DNA of 64,000 bases from Lutraria lutraria (GCA_964023205.1 OZ026847.1:14019182-14083181), one strand, 5' to 3'; numbered from the stretch's first letter, positions 1 to 13,609 are shown. Notes: generated from the letters alone by a model not told the origin. Numbers and translations: made by a program.

Positions 1-150
1 CTGCCTACCTCCTGTAAGATAGCTCGACAGATTCCTCAGACATGAAACTTGGTCCATGGTTGGATTAGAACTCACAGCGATGGATGAGATCTAGTGATTA
101 ATAGGCAGAGACTATAATCATTCGACCATGTAGACCCCTAGGACCTGATT
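1..150 (-). mobile_element. Degraded tRNA-headed SINE (partial)
   Basis: On the minus strand the sequence carries a box-A-like ATGGTCGAATGATTA and a box-B-like GAGTTCTAATCC about 50 bases apart, resembling the serine-tRNA-type head of the element at 25450-25660. It lacks tRNA folding and is cut by the window edge. Confidence 0.45.
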
Positions 151-708
151 CGAATAACATAAAACATGCAACGTTAAAATATCTTAAATACAATAATCAT
201 GCTTGTAGTTCATGATTTTGATGCATATAGCATTGGACACTGATTGTGTTTCTTTGATTTGATTTCTTTCACAGTAAATGCCGGTTCGACAATTGAAAGG
301 CGCTGAACACCAAACGAACTAACCGCTCATGGGGAATTTTATCTGACACCTTACATATCTTATCGTTAAACTTTGTTGACATAATATTGAAACAATGTCA
401 TCGTTATATTCCAGGACAATGTGTCCCAAGATGGCAATGAATGGCAACAGTGATACAATATGTTTGATTCATGATACACGGACAGTTCTAAACATTGATA
501 AAGAACGAGACGCATTGAACGGTTAGAATGGATCATAAGAAGAATCAACAAGTCCAACAAACGACTGTTTTAAGAAGACATAGTTATTGCCATGTTGTAC
601 TACTACTAGTCATAAGTTCATCAATACGTTGACAATAATCTTTTAAATAAAAGTTCCTCTACTTATTTTAACTAGAAATGTATCCGGAGGACACAAATGT
701 CCCCGCTG

Positions 709-816
709 AGAGCTAAATAGAAAGGGGACATAAACAGAGGTAAATAGAACGGTGACATAAATAGAGCTAAATAGAAAGGGGACATAAATAGAGCTAAATA
801 GAAAGGGGACATAAAT
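709..816. repeat. 27-bp minisatellite, four units
   Basis: Four units of GAGCTAAATAGAAAGGGGAC plus ATAAATA stand head to tail with few differences. Because 27 is a multiple of three, the minus strand reads as a nine-residue peptide repeat, which is a by-product and not a gene. Confidence 0.8.
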
Positions 817-1809
817 GAGGTATGTTTGAATTATTGCTCGAATACTAAAAATTGAACTGACGGATAGACATGGGTAACATATCATACATTTTCGCCATTT
901 GAAATAGCGGGGGCATTAAATCATCATAGGCGAAGAGGAAATGCACCTGTCAGTTTTTTCTGAGATTAATCTGGGATGTTGAAGCATAGCGGTAAAATAT
1001 GTACATACCAATCAATTAGCTTGAAATAAACCTACTACTGCATGTCGAACTATTGCACACAAATGAATATTTATGAATAGAAAGAGAGATAAAAAAAATG
1101 AGGGAAAAGTCTGAACCGGAATGATTTGTTTCCTAGTGACAAATGATGAAGCGATCATATCATAAAAGTATGGTAAATATAGAATTCCGTACGATATTAT
1201 AACGTAAAGCACTAACACATAGACAACAAACTATGAATGTTCAAAAATCAGAGAACAGTTAAAATATCAAACCAGTTCTCCTTCAGTTGCAAGACAATGT
1301 TGCAAACGTAAACTTAATCGATTAATTACATTTCACAGCAGATTTATTTTCTTTATCATCCGATATGTGGTTCGTGGAAAAAGAATTATTAAAATGCTTG
1401 AGAAAATAAAACTGTACAAGAAGTTTAGATACAAAAAAATAATATTGTACATAAGCAATTTTGTTCAAATAAATAAATAAATAATGAAATATGCGTTCGA
1501 GTTTAGGTCGCATGAATGAAAGTTAATGTTAAGAAAACTCATAATATATGATAACATATTATGCACGAGTCAAGTGCTTCATTCACAATGTAATGTTAAC
1601 ATAATAAGTGTGTGAATAAAACTTTAAGATAGCAAATACTCCTCTATTAATAGATCCGTACTTGTTGTGGATACTGTACTACTCAATATTTGATAAAGAT
1701 CATTTACTCAATGTTTGAATAGTTCGTATAGACAAACGTCTTATATACAGATACATATATATCGTACAGATAGTTACATAATATTTATACTTCTTGAAAA
1801 CTCAATATT

Positions 1810-1985
1810 AATTACAGTTCAACCTCTCCAGAGAGGCCGTCTCTTGAGCAAAAAACTCACTTCAACAACAGCATATGTTCCCACTCCACGATTTAATTAT
1901 TAGTTTAACCTCTTTAAAGCAACAACCTCTCAACAACAATATACTTTTGCTACTCCCAAGGGGTATTACTCTGGAGAGGTTGCTA
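1810..1985. repeat. Diverged dispersed copy of the 65-bp satellite sequence
   Basis: About two and a half diverged monomers are present in the reverse orientation: CCACGATTTAATTATTAG, then AACCTCTTTAAAGCAACAAC, CTCTCAACAACAATA and a terminal CTGGAGAGGTTGCT. These match the complement of the 5.1-9.8 kb array monomer. Confidence 0.65.
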
Positions 1986-4532
1986 TGTATTGTACGGTAT
2001 TTTCAATGAAGGACAAACTGACTGGTTTTGATTTAGAGAATACAATGATGAATTCAGTCTGTCTGTCCGTCCGTCCGTCCTCTTACAGAATGAGCAGTAT
2101 CAAGTGTTGTAGCGCATATTTTGTGGCTTTTCATTCGTATTGCTCTATTGCTCTTTGTTTGTCTTATCAGTGAAATTGACTTTAACTTTCGTTATAAACA
2201 TTCCGAATTTTATTTAATCACGAAGTACATATAGAAATGTAGCACAGTATATTGAGTATTTTTTCAATGATATTGCAAAAAAAATAGAAAAAGCATCAGA
2301 CGACATTTTTATGAGATCTGGCTAAAGAAATGCATTATGTAAATATTGTTTTAGAGCAAATATAATATAATTCTTATATTTTACGATCATTTTATCAATT
2401 GTCCCATATTACTACATTCAAAAAGCTAATGGGCATTTAATATATAGACTGATGTGATTGTATGATAGTGTTAAAAACTTAAAATATACAAAGTGATACT
2501 TTTTCAAACAAAGGTTTTATGGAAAACACACCATTACTATTACATCTGTACAGTTCCTTGTTATTATATGGCCCTGGGGAAACACACTTAAACGTTAAAA
2601 TAAGTCGTCGGCTGACCTTGAAAATTTCAATATCTCAGTTAAATGATATTGCAAATCTAGACAGTAAATCAGCAACATTTTGCCTATTGTCAATTCGTAT
2701 TTTTCTCCCGATTCGTTCCAAGTCAATTCGTACTTTTTCGGATTTGTCATCAGTCATTTCGTACTTGTTCTCTCGATTCGATTCCAATGTCGGATTGTTA
2801 TATGCGACACTTCTATACCTTGAAAATGTATGTAATTTAACACCCGGGCTTTTCATACTTGGATTGTAGAGGTCTGTCAGCTGGTGAACGGATGCCGTAA
2901 CACCATTTATACAGAACTGCTAAATTTGTTGAGTGAGAAGTCGCCATGAAGGCGCGAACATCAAATAAGACGGATTATAAATTCGATAAATGTGTCATAT
3001 AAAAAGACCAAATAGATAGGGTGGTGACTTGAAATTAAATTACGACCAGACATCTCCGTCACTAGATCACTTACAGTGGCAGAAACCTGGACAATAGCTT
3101 TGTGCGTTAATGTGACTGGACATTAATCTGCCTGGGTATACTGATGGTTAATTTATATTTTATAGAAATATATCTTACGTGACATGTAATGACCAAACAG
3201 GAAGCTGTTGTCAATATTTATATGATCATGAAATTATATTTTGAGGAGTAAACAAATCTTGTTTAGTTTATAGGTACCCAATATATCCAAATTTTCACCG
3301 CGACCGTAATCTTTTAATTAGGCCCTATGAATGCAGCGTCGACTGTCTCAGTTTTAACCTTTTCACACGCTCTCAAGACTTGAAAAAGCCTTTCCTTCAA
3401 ATCCCACTCTTAATGAGCAAGTAAGCAGATTTTTACGCTAAATTATGTACTAGTAGATCTATGTACAGTGACCCACTCTATATCTAAATAATTCTCAATA
3501 ATGCCATAGAAACGGCACATCATACGTAAAAACCATGTCCATAGAAAGCTTTTAACGTCGAGAGACAATTCATTGACAACAAACAGAAGTTTGTAGACGG
3601 AAAACACCAGTAGGCAAAAGTATGTTAAGCCAATTTCCGATGTATTGATAGAAGGAAGCATGCTGTACAATTAGTTCAACCCACTCCTGACGTAACACAA
3701 TGATCAAGTGATTGATAAAACATCTTCTATTATATATGTCTTTGTGAGTTCTGAATTGAGGTCTATAGAAAGGAGTCAGTGTAAATACTAGCCCTTTCAA
3801 GTCTGTCAACAACGGATGTCATGATAATTGTCCAGTAAAAGGATTCCAGAGTTTGCTTCATGCACGCAAAATTTATATTAAGAAATTCTTTTACTGTTGT
3901 ATAAAAGACAAATACAACAGATTTCTCTCAGATATTGAGAGGCCTCAGTGGTGCTAACATCAAAGTGATTTCATCAAGTTTTTTTTGTCGTCAAAGATGT
4001 AAACGTTTACATTCAAATTATATTGGCAATAAAATGAATTTCGCGAGCATTAATTCGTGATGTAAAACATGAAATAATGACGAACTGTAATAAAGACCAC
4101 CACGCGTACATTTTCCTCGATTTTCCACGTATTTTATTGATATTGCAAAAAATAAAAATCCCTTGAATAAATTTAAAGGGCTACTATGTATATCGGCCGT
4201 AACCCTTCAAGGCTTTTTCATATTGTGTCTTTTGTTGACAATTATACTACAGCTAATTCATAATCATTACGTATATGAAAAAGGGGCCCCAGTTGTAGAG
4301 TGTTTATTGTCTACGACCAATAATTACACTCATTTCACCGCCGCTGTAAGTTCGAATTTAACCCCGGACAAGAATAAAATTCACAACTGGTTACGGAGGG
4401 ATGTTGCCTCTACCCGGGTGTTAGCTTTGTGTTCTCCTCCACCGTAAAGCTGTAAAACTCGCCAAAAAATTACCCTGACTGTTGATAGGCCGTTAAACTC
4501 TAGAAAGAAATCTGAAGTTCTGAAAGTTCACA

Positions 4533-4677
4533 TGTGAGTTGAACTTAGTGCGGGAGGTTTCTATGACCTAAAAGATCCTCGGCCGATGTAGATAACGGAC
4601 GTAATACTTCGGTCCGCATGAAAAATTCATGCTACCAGCGAGTGATAGCCTAGTGGAGATGAACAGTTCAACTCACA
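4533..4677. mobile_element. Small MITE-like element with 13-bp perfect terminal inverted repeats
   Basis: The ends are TGTGAGTTGAACT and AGTTCAACTCACA, exact complements 145 bp apart, with no coding capacity. No clear target-site duplication was seen. Confidence 0.5.
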
Positions 4678-5084
4678 AATATCAGAAGTTAGAAGTATAA
4701 CTATTCTTGTCAGAATGAATCGTCCAATACGTTTTGGTGTGAAGTTTTGTGAATGACAGCTAAGCAAGAAAACTCACAGTCCAAATCAGTAACGCAGACA
4801 TAAAGATGGGGATATTTATAGTTTGTATATCTGTGTATATGGGTTGACGACCTGCTAGCACCGATATCAAGAATTCAGTCAGGTCGTCTTTAAATGATAT
4901 TTGTTCGCTTGTTTGTTCACATATTAAAAAGTACATTTTCTGCTTGTTTTTATAAAAACAATTACATGTTATTCAAAAATGTGCCTGATACAGCTCTTAC
5001 ATTATTTATTTATTATTGTTGATATGTATACTTGGTTATGTTTTACAGCGCAACCTCTCCAAAGTAACGTCCTTTTGAAGTAGC

Positions 5085-8000
5085 AAAAATACTTTGTTGT
5101 CGAGAGATTGTTGCTCTAGAGAGGTCAAATTAATCGTGCAGTGGGGAAAATCATGCCTTTGTTGCAGGGAGGTTGTTGCTCTAGAGAGGTACAATTAATC
5201 GTGCAGTGGAGAAAATCATGCATTTGTTGTCGAGAGATTGTTGCTCTAGAGAGGTACAATTAATCGTGAAGTGGGGAAAATAATGCCTTTGTTGTCGAGA
5301 GATTGTTGCTCTAGAGAGGTAAAATTAATCGTGCAGTGGAGAAAATAATGCCTTTGTTACAGGGCGGTTGTTGTTCTAGAGAGGTAAAATTAATCGTGCA
5401 GTGGAGAAAATCATGCCTTTGTTGTCGAGAGATTGTTGCTCTAGAGAGGTAAAATTAATCGTGCAGTGGGGAAAATAATGTCTTTGTTGTCGAGAGATTG
5501 TTGCACTAGAGAGGTAAAATTAATCGTGCAGTGGAGAAAATAATGCCTTTGTTACAGGGCGGTTGTTGTTCTAGAGAGGTACAATTAATCGTGCAGTGGG
5601 GAAAATAATGCCTTTGTTGTCGAGAGATTGTTGCTCTAGAGAGGTAAAATTAATCGTGCAGTGGAGAAAATAATGTCTTTGTTGCAGGGAGGTTGTTGCT
5701 CTAGAGAGGTAAAATTAATCGTGCAGTGGGGAAAACAATGTCTTTGTTACAGGGAGGTTGTTGCTCTAGAGAGGTAAAATTAATCGTGCAGTGGGGAAAA
5801 TAATGTCTTTGTTGCAGGGAGGTTGTTGCTCTAGAGAGGTACAATTAATCGTGAAGTGGAGAAAATAATGTCTTTGTTGCAGGGAGGTTGTTGCTCTAGA
5901 GAGGTAAAATTAATCGTGCAGTGGAGAAAATAATGCCTTTGTTACAGGGCGGTTGTTGTTCTAGAGAGGTAAAATTAATCGTGCAGTGGAGAAAATCATG
6001 CCTTTGTTGTCGAGAGATTGTTGCTCTAGAGAGGTAAAATTAATCGTGCAGTGGAGAAAATAATGTCTTTGTTGCAGGGAGGTTGTTGCTCTAGAGAGGT
6101 AAAATTAATCGTGCAGTGGGGAAAACAATGTCTTTGTTACAGGGAGGTTGTTGCTCTAGAGAGGTAAAATTAATCGTGCAGTGGGGAAAATAATGTCTTT
6201 GTTGCAGGGAGGTTGTTGCTCTAGAGAGGTACAATTAATCGTGAAGTGGAGAAAATAATGTCTTTGTTGCAGGGAGGTTGTTGCTCTAGAGAGGTAAAAT
6301 TAATCGTGCAGTGGAGAAAATAATGCCTTTGTTACAGGGCGGTTGTTGTTCTAGAGAGGTAAAATTAATCGTGCAGTGGAGAAAATCATGCCTTTGTTGT
6401 CGAGAGATTGTTGCTCTAGAGAGGTAAAATTAATCGTGCAGTGGGGAAAATAATGTCTTTGTTGTCGAGAGATTGTTGCACTAGAGAGGTAAAATTAATC
6501 GTGCAGTGGAGAAAATAATGCCTTTGTTACAGGGCGGTTGTTGTTCTAGAGAGGTACAATTAATCGTGCAGTGGGGAAAATAATGCCTTTGTTGTCGAGA
6601 GATTGTTGCTCTAGAGAGGTAAAATTAATCGTGCAGTGGAGAAAATAATGTCTTTGTTGCAGGGAGGTTGTTGCTCTAGAGAGGTAAAATTAATCGTGCA
6701 GTGGGGAAAATAATGTCTTTGTTACAGGGAGGTTGTTGCTCTAGAGAGGTAAAATTAATCGTGCAGTGGGGAAAATAATGTCTTTGTTGCAGGGAGGTTG
6801 TTGCTCTAGAGAGGTAAAATTAATCGTGCAGTGGAGAAAATAATGTCTTTGTTACAGGGAGGTTGTTGCTCTAGAGAGGTAAAATTAATCGTGCAGTGGA
6901 GAAAATAATGTCTTTGTTACAGGGAGGTTGTTGCTCTAGAGAGGTGAAATTAATCGTGCAGTGGAGAAAATAATGTCTTTGTTGCAGGGAGGTTGTTGCT
7001 CTAGAGAGGTAAAATTAATCGTGCAGTGGAGAAAATCATGCCTTTGTTGTCGAGAGATTGTTGTTCTAGAGAGGTAAAATTAATCGTGCAGTGGAGAAAA
7101 TAATGTCTTTGTTACAGGGAGGTTGTTGCTCTAGAGAGGTACAATTAATCGTGCAGTGGAGAAAATAATGTCTTTGTTGCAGGGAGGTTGTTGCTCTAGA
7201 GAGGTAAAATTAATCGTGCAGTGGAGAAAATCATGCCTTTGTTGTCGAGAGATTGTTGCTCTAGAGAGGTAAAATTAATCGTGCAGTGGAGAAAATAATG
7301 CCTTTGTTGTCGAGAGATTGTTGCACTAGAGAGGTAAAATTAATCGTGCAGTGGAGAAAATAATGTCTTTGTTGTCGAGAGATTGTTGCTCTAGAGAGGT
7401 AAAATTAATCGTGCAGTGGAGAAAATAATGTCTTTGTTCTCGAGAGATTGTTGCACTAGAGAGGTAAAATTAATCGTGCAGTGGAGAAAATAATGCCTTT
7501 GTTGTCGAGAGATTGTTGCACTAGAGAGGTAAAATTAATCGTGCAGTGGAGAAAATAATGCCTTTGTTGTCGAGAGATTGTTGCACTAGAGAGGTAAAAT
7601 TAATCGTGCAGTGGAGAAAATAATGCCTTTGTTGTCGAGAGATTGTTGCACTAGAGAGGTAAAATTAATCGTGCAGTGGAGAAAATAATGCCTTTGTTGT
7701 CGAGAGATTGTTGCTCTAGAGAGGTAAAATTAATCGTGCAGTGGAGAAATAATGCCTTTGTTGTCGAGAGATTGTTGCACTAGAGAGGTAAAATTAATCG
7801 TGCAGTGGAGAAAATAATGCCTTTGTTGTCGAGAGATTGTTGCACTAGAGAGGTAAAATTAATCGTGCAGTGGAGAAAATAATGCCTTTGTTGTCGAGAG
7901 ATTGTTGCACTAGAGAGGTAAAATTAATCGTGCAGTGGAGAAAATAATGCCTTTGTTGTCGAGAGATTGTTGCTCTAGAGAGGTAAAATTAATCGTGCAG

Positions 8001-9825
8001 TGGAGAAAATCATGCCTTTGTTGTCGAGAGATTGTTGCACTAGAGAGGTAAAATTAATCGTGTAGTGGAGAAAATAATGCCTTTGTTACAGGGCGGTTGT
8101 TGTTCTAGAGAGGTAAAATTAATCGTGCAGTGGAGAAAATCATGCCTTTGTTGTCGAGAGATTGTTGCTCTAGAGAGGTAAAATTAATCGTGCAGTGGGG
8201 AAAATAATGTCTTTGTTGTCGAGAGATTGTTGCTCTAGAGAGGTAAAATTAATCGTGCAGTGGAGAAAATAATGCCTTTGTTACAGGGCGGTTGTTGTTC
8301 TAGAGAGGTACAATTAATCGTGCAGTGGGGAAAATAATGCCTTTGTTGTCGAGAGATTGTTGCTCTAGAGAGGTAAAATTAATCGTGCAGTGGGGAAAAT
8401 AATGTCTTTGTTACAGGGAGGTTGTTGCTCTAGAGAGGTAAAATTAATCGTGCAGTGGGGAAAATAATGTCTTTGTTGCAGGGAGGTTGTTGCTCTAGAG
8501 AGGTAAAATTAATCGTGCAGTGGAGAAAATAATGTCTTTGTTACAGGGAGGTTGTTGCTCTAGAGAGGTAAAATTAATCGTGCAGTGGAGAAAATAATGT
8601 CTTTGTTACAGGGAGGTTGTTGCTCTAGAGAGGTACAATTAATCGTGCAGTGGAGAAAATAATGTCTTTGTTGCAGGGAGGTTGTTGCTCTAGAGAGGTA
8701 AAATAAATCGTGCAGTGGAGAAAATCATGCCTTTGTTGTCGAGAGATTGTTGCTCTAGAGAGGTAAAATTAATCGTGCAGTGGAGAAAATAATGCCTTTG
8801 TTGTCGAGAGATTGTTGCACTAGAGAGGTAAAATTAATCGTGCAGTGGAGAAAATAATGTCTTTGTTGTCGAGAGATTGTTGCTCTAGAGAGGTAAAATT
8901 AATCGTGCAGTGGAGAAAATAATGTCTTTGTTGTCGAGAGATTGTTGCACTAGAGAGGTAAAATTAATCGTGCAGTGGAGAAAATAATGCCTTTGTTGTC
9001 GAGAGATTGTTGCACTAGAGAGGTAAAATTAATCGTGCAGTGGAGAAAATAATGCCTTTGTTGTCGAGAGATTGTTGCACTAGAGAGGTAAAATTAATCG
9101 TGCAGTGGAGAAAATAATGCCTTTGTTGTCGAGAGATTGTTGCACTAGAGAGGTAAAATTAATCGTGCAGTGGAGAAAATAATGCCTTTGTTGTCGAGAG
9201 ATTGTTGCTCTAGAGAGGTAAAATTAATCGTGCAGTGGAGAAAATCATGCCTTTGTTGTCGAGAGATTGTTGCACTAGAGAGGTAAAATTAATCGTGCAG
9301 TGGAGAAAATCATGTCTTTGTTGTCGAGAGATTGTTGCTCTAGAGAGGTAAAATTAATCGTGCAGTGGAGAAAATCATGCCTTTGTTGTCGAGAGATTGT
9401 TGCTCTAGAGAGGTAAAATTAATCGTGCAGTGGAGAAAATCATGTCTTTGTTACAGGGAGGTTGTTGCTCTAGAGAGGAAGAATTAATCGTGCAGTGGAG
9501 AAAATAATGCCTATGTTACAGGGAGATTGTTGCTCTAGAGAGGAACAATTAATCGTGCAGTGGAGAAAATAATGCCTATGTTACAGGGAGATTGTTGCTC
9601 TAGAGAGGAACAATTAATCGTGCAGTGGAGAAAATAATGCCTATGTTACAGGGAGATTGTTGCTCTAGAGAGGAACAATTAATCGTGCAGTGGAGAAAAT
9701 AATGCCTATGTTACAGGGAGATTGTTGCTCTAGAGAGGAACAATTAATCGTGCAGTGGAGAAAATAATGCCTATGTTACAGGGAGATTGTTGCTCTAGAG
9801 AGGTAAAATTAATCGTGCAGTGGAG
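5085..9825. repeat. 65-bp satellite array, about 73 monomers
   Basis: Monomers of 65 bp run head to tail, each containing CTCTAGAGAGGTAAAATTAA, TCGTGCAGTGGAGAAAATAA and TG(C/T)CTTTGTT. Two interleaved subtypes differ in the stretch before TTGTTGCT: GTCGAGAGA and (A/G)CAGGGAGG. One unit near 7750 is 64 bp. Marker variants recur at multiples of three monomers, which indicates higher-order duplication inside the array. The last five units (9475-9800) form a near-uniform subgroup with GAGGAACAATTAATC and CCTATGTTACAGGGAGA. No coding sequence. Confidence 0.97.
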
Positions 9826-11551
9826 CATTATCTATCATTTTGAACCAATTATAACGTCTTTCCCATGTCTGCTTATTCATTGATCATTTCTGATCTCAAC
9901 AAAATGTGTATGACTTTATACATGTTATATTGTGACTAAACTGTGGTATTGTGTATATTTATTTAATACGTCAAGACACTTAGCGTTCAAACAAACTTTT
10001 CATCGCACTGGTCTGTCACAAAGCGAACACCTACCATACTAGGGATATGTTGTTCATAAATATACATACAAATTTATCTATAAAACTGTCATAATTCGAA
10101 TCAAACGATTGGAACTGCATTTCCAAATAACTGTCCGTACAAGATCTAATAGTTGCAAATGAAATGGGAGAACTTTTAGAAATTGAATTATGACTTGATG
10201 TCGTATTTGACGCTATCAAAATAGCTAGACAGAATAATATGAAAGATTTATACGTGGCAGAATGACCTCTAGAGAATATTTTATCATTGAAAGATGCATT
10301 ATATGCAGTTACAAATTAGTTTCATTTCATTTGTATTGCCAGTGTCACGTGTCGTAATTGGGTAATTCCAGCCCTAGCTTAGTTGCAATAACTTAGCTGT
10401 GTACAAAGACTATTGATTCCATTATGTATGTTTGGCAGCACAAGTCTACTCTTCCAAGTTCTTAATAATGTAATGCCAACATGTCAGAATATAACTACGT
10501 AACTTACGATTTATATGAGAGTAAATATATCATCTAGACGTTAGTGATACGTACTAGTATTAAAAACACTGATAGCATGACGTAGTATAGCTTTATTTAG
10601 ATCATGCTGACATGTAATCTTCTTTGTGCAGTTTTAAGCCTGTTTTCGACAGCTACTATATATGGTCGCAAGTTATTTTAGTATTTTAGCTACTAGTATA
10701 TAATATACCGGCTGGCAGTTAGGCAGGAACAAATGGGGACAAAACTTAACCTCTTGGAGGGGTACGGTGTTGATAAACCCCGCAGAGTTTAAACCGATTT
10801 TTGATTTTATGAGGTCATTATAATTATATTGATACTAATAGTTTTATGGCCTGAAAAGGGTTAATTGTTAAACAGCTTAATATATAGCATGGTGTAACGA
10901 AGGTCCGTGTGTGAATATATACAGAGAGAGGTAAAACAGCTTCAGATTTTATATTGATGGTTATAACTCAGAGCTCCTCATTAATTATAAATCAGACTGA
11001 TCAAGTTCACCCTGAGAAGCACATCTCAAGTAAAACAATTCTAAACTAATTTGAACATCAATTACTCAAAACAGCATCGAGTTAGAAAAGGAAATGAAGA
11101 AAAAAGACATTTGGAGTGGAAAACTAATTTTTACAAGTATTATCAGAATAGCAACAAAAATGTATAATATTTCTTTTATGTTTATGTTTTACTCGTTTTC
11201 AATTCGTGGTGTAATTCTAAACAAACATGCTAAAATGCATTATTATTCAATCAAGCATTTATTTCACAATTCATCAATTACACTTACAAGGCAATGATAG
11301 CTGCTGGCCAGACAATGTAGGTCTACATCAACACATTTTGACCAGACACAAAAAACTCTCAAAAACTGGCTTCCCCTCCCAGAGCCGACCGGTCATGTGT
11401 GTTCTACTGTTGTATTTAAAGGATTCGAGTCTCATGAAACACTTTACCTTCGTCTTTTTGTTTCATCTAAATAGTTGGCGTATTATAATATGCAAAAGAA
11501 GAGCTCGGTTGGCATATTGAATTAGAATTTTTTTTTTTAATCAATTTAAAA

Positions 11552-11805
11552 AAGCGGGCCAAGGCCGTGGTCCAGTGGTTATTACACCGCACTTGTAACT
11601 CAGCGATCCGGATTCAAATCCGCGGTCCCGGCATGATTTTCACAATGAAATGTCAATATTCCTCAATATGTTGCGATGTTGTCGGCTCTTTGTGGAAGGG
11701 TGTTTTTAGTCCATGAAATCTGCGTGACAAAGTAACCAGGCCGCCGTATATTACTGAAGTATCGTTGATCCACTGAAATAAAATCAAACTAGCGAACTTT
11801 CAGCT
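11552..11805 (+). mobile_element. tRNA-derived SINE with bivalve-type tail
   Basis: The head reads GGCCGTGGTCCAGTGGTTA (box A) and GGATTCAAATCC (box B) with a threonine-like anticodon loop (CTTGTAA). The body ends in TTACTGAAGTATCGTTGA and then AAATAAAATCAAA, which resembles the conserved 3' module of molluscan SINEs. It is a retroposon rather than a tRNA gene. Confidence 0.75.
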
Positions 11806-12094
11806 ATCTAATTTTATACAAGGGAAACAAATCTTATTAGTTGTTTACTGGTTATTTATTTGTTTATCTTCCCTCTCCACACATCGACTACATTTGAACG
11901 AATGGATACATGCTTTAAATCAATTTTGCCACAACAAACGTTCTCTGTAAATGTTAGCAATTTCAGTCAATTCAATGTCGGCAATTATTGACTTTAGAGA
12001 CGAAAAGGTGTGAAAATATGTGCACGTGTTTACTCAAAATCTCCTTTATTATGATCACTCTTACAAGTTTAACGGTCCATTCAGTAGTTATATA

Positions 12095-12155
12095 CAAAGG
12101 GGTTTGTCACGAAAAAAAAATCATGTTTTTCTTTTTTCGTGACAAATCCCTTTGG
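12095..12155. repeat. Hairpin with about 25-bp arms
   Basis: CAAAGGGGTTTGTCACGAAA with following A's faces TTTTTTCGTGACAAATCCCT across a short loop, which would form a stable stem. No coding content. Confidence 0.7.
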
Positions 12156-12379
12156 TTATATATGGTTATGTCACGCCCGCAGCATGCAGAGAGATAGGAG
12201 AGAAGATACATGAGAACCCAGCACTTATAATGTATACATACTCTTATTTCCAATAGTTTTCCCATGTTCTTTATCGTGCCCTGTGTAAAGCACCGATACA
12301 CGCTTCCTATGATTTTCAAACCACAGAACTTGACACGGTTTAAATTGGGATGGGGATATTGAAAAAGCAACCCTGAGAA

Positions 12380-12455
12380 TACAGAGTCGAGATTCGAACT
12401 CACGGCCTTTCGTTCATTATTCCAGCGCATTTCCACTAGACATCCGATTCACCCC
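12380..12455 (-). mobile_element. tRNA-headed SINE fragment
   Basis: On the minus strand TGTCTAGTGGAAATG (box A-like) precedes GAGTTCGAATCTC (a good box B), followed by SINE-like AT-rich sequence. The acceptor stem does not pair, so a functional tRNA is unlikely. Confidence 0.55.
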
Positions 12456-13196
12456 AATCGAATTATCTATCATTAGTTACAATAAAAAAGAGATGATTCT
12501 ATAAAAGTTTATACGAGCCACATTTTATCTTGAAAAAAAGGTGTCTGCAGAGGGATATAGTTCTTTTTTAAACAATATCAAGGATTTACACACATACATG
12601 TATGTATATAAGATATTGGCAAGACCTTTTAGACTTAATTATCATAACAATAAGTTAATTTAACAAATAGATTCTATATCTTCTATTTCAAGTACAATGT
12701 ACTGTAAAAAGAATTCCTTATGTTTTAGACATGTCTAAAATAAGGTAGTCGATAACGTTTTCATTTTATAAATTCACTCTGTCTATATTTGAGCCATCAT
12801 ACCACAGAAGCTAATACAGGGGAATGATTACTCATATACATAACCTTAAATGTTCAGACAACATCAAAATATTACACACTTTACGTAGACGAGGGGCGGA
12901 CCAAATCTAGGGCAAATTGATAAAAATTATCAAACATAGCTTGTCCTTAACGCCCTATATAATACCACATATTTGATACAACGAGATGTACGTAGATAAC
13001 TGTTGCTTTATTTGATTTTTTAAAAATATTGATCTTGAATCAATGTGATACATATAAAACGCAGATCAATGGATTATTGTATATATCAGTAACCTAGATC
13101 AATATTCAATTGATACGGATCTTAAATCGTTATCTAACATCTGGTATAAGGCGTAACATATGTTTGTGTCTGGTTACATGGTCATTAAAAATAGGG

Positions 13197-13335
13197 TAGA
13201 TAGCTTAGAGATCGGGACTTTTTACTCTTGAACAGCATGTGGAAAGGTAAAAAAGTGAAAAAGTGGATTTTCCGTTCCTCCGGATAATAAAATGTCTCGG
13301 GTCGCGGGAAACACTGGTGTAGGTCGGGTAACCAT
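13197..13335. repeat. Dispersed repeat, copy 1 of 3
   Basis: It shares GTGGAAAGGTAAAAAAGTGA and GGGTCGCGGG blocks with the reverse complement of 23027-23150, and more weakly with 63608-63720. Confidence 0.6.
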
Positions 13336-13609
13336 AAACAAATATTTTTTAGTCCTGATATACTAAATGGTATCATGTGAGAACTGAAAACCCATCCTTC
13401 AATGATATCTTATAACCAGTTCGTATCTGTTAAATCTATCTATGATTACAAAGAAACTTTTTTCCTCCAATGTTTATTCTTGGTAACCCATTTATTTGCT
13501 CCGTCACATTTGACCATTTTAGGTCGAAACACATCCCGTAATGGTTCTACATTAAGTGTATTTTTTCAACGAGTAAGTTTGTTAAGAAATGAACAACATA
13601 ATTATAAGC

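Larger units (their letters stand above)
151..5040. other. Gene-free, AT-rich stretch
   Basis: No ORF has splice borders or family similarity that supports an exon. It holds a 27-bp minisatellite, a diverged copy of the 65-bp satellite sequence, a short TCTG/TCCG tract near 2060-2080, and a small inverted-repeat element at 4533-4677. Confidence 0.6.

Noticed and set aside
5085..9825. Regular repeat with constant spacing, superficially CRISPR-like
   Set aside because: There are no variable spacers, the whole 65-bp unit is repeated, and the genome is eukaryotic. It is a satellite.
10031..10270. Minus-strand exon-like stretch with a hydrophobic FILFCLAILIAS segment and donor GTATGTATAT
   Set aside because: No ATG, no recognised family, and the acceptor TTCTCTAG is one of several possible. 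It could be a real exon of an unknown gene but cannot be supported.
11552..11636. tRNA-Thr gene
   Set aside because: The acceptor stem does not pair and a SINE body follows.
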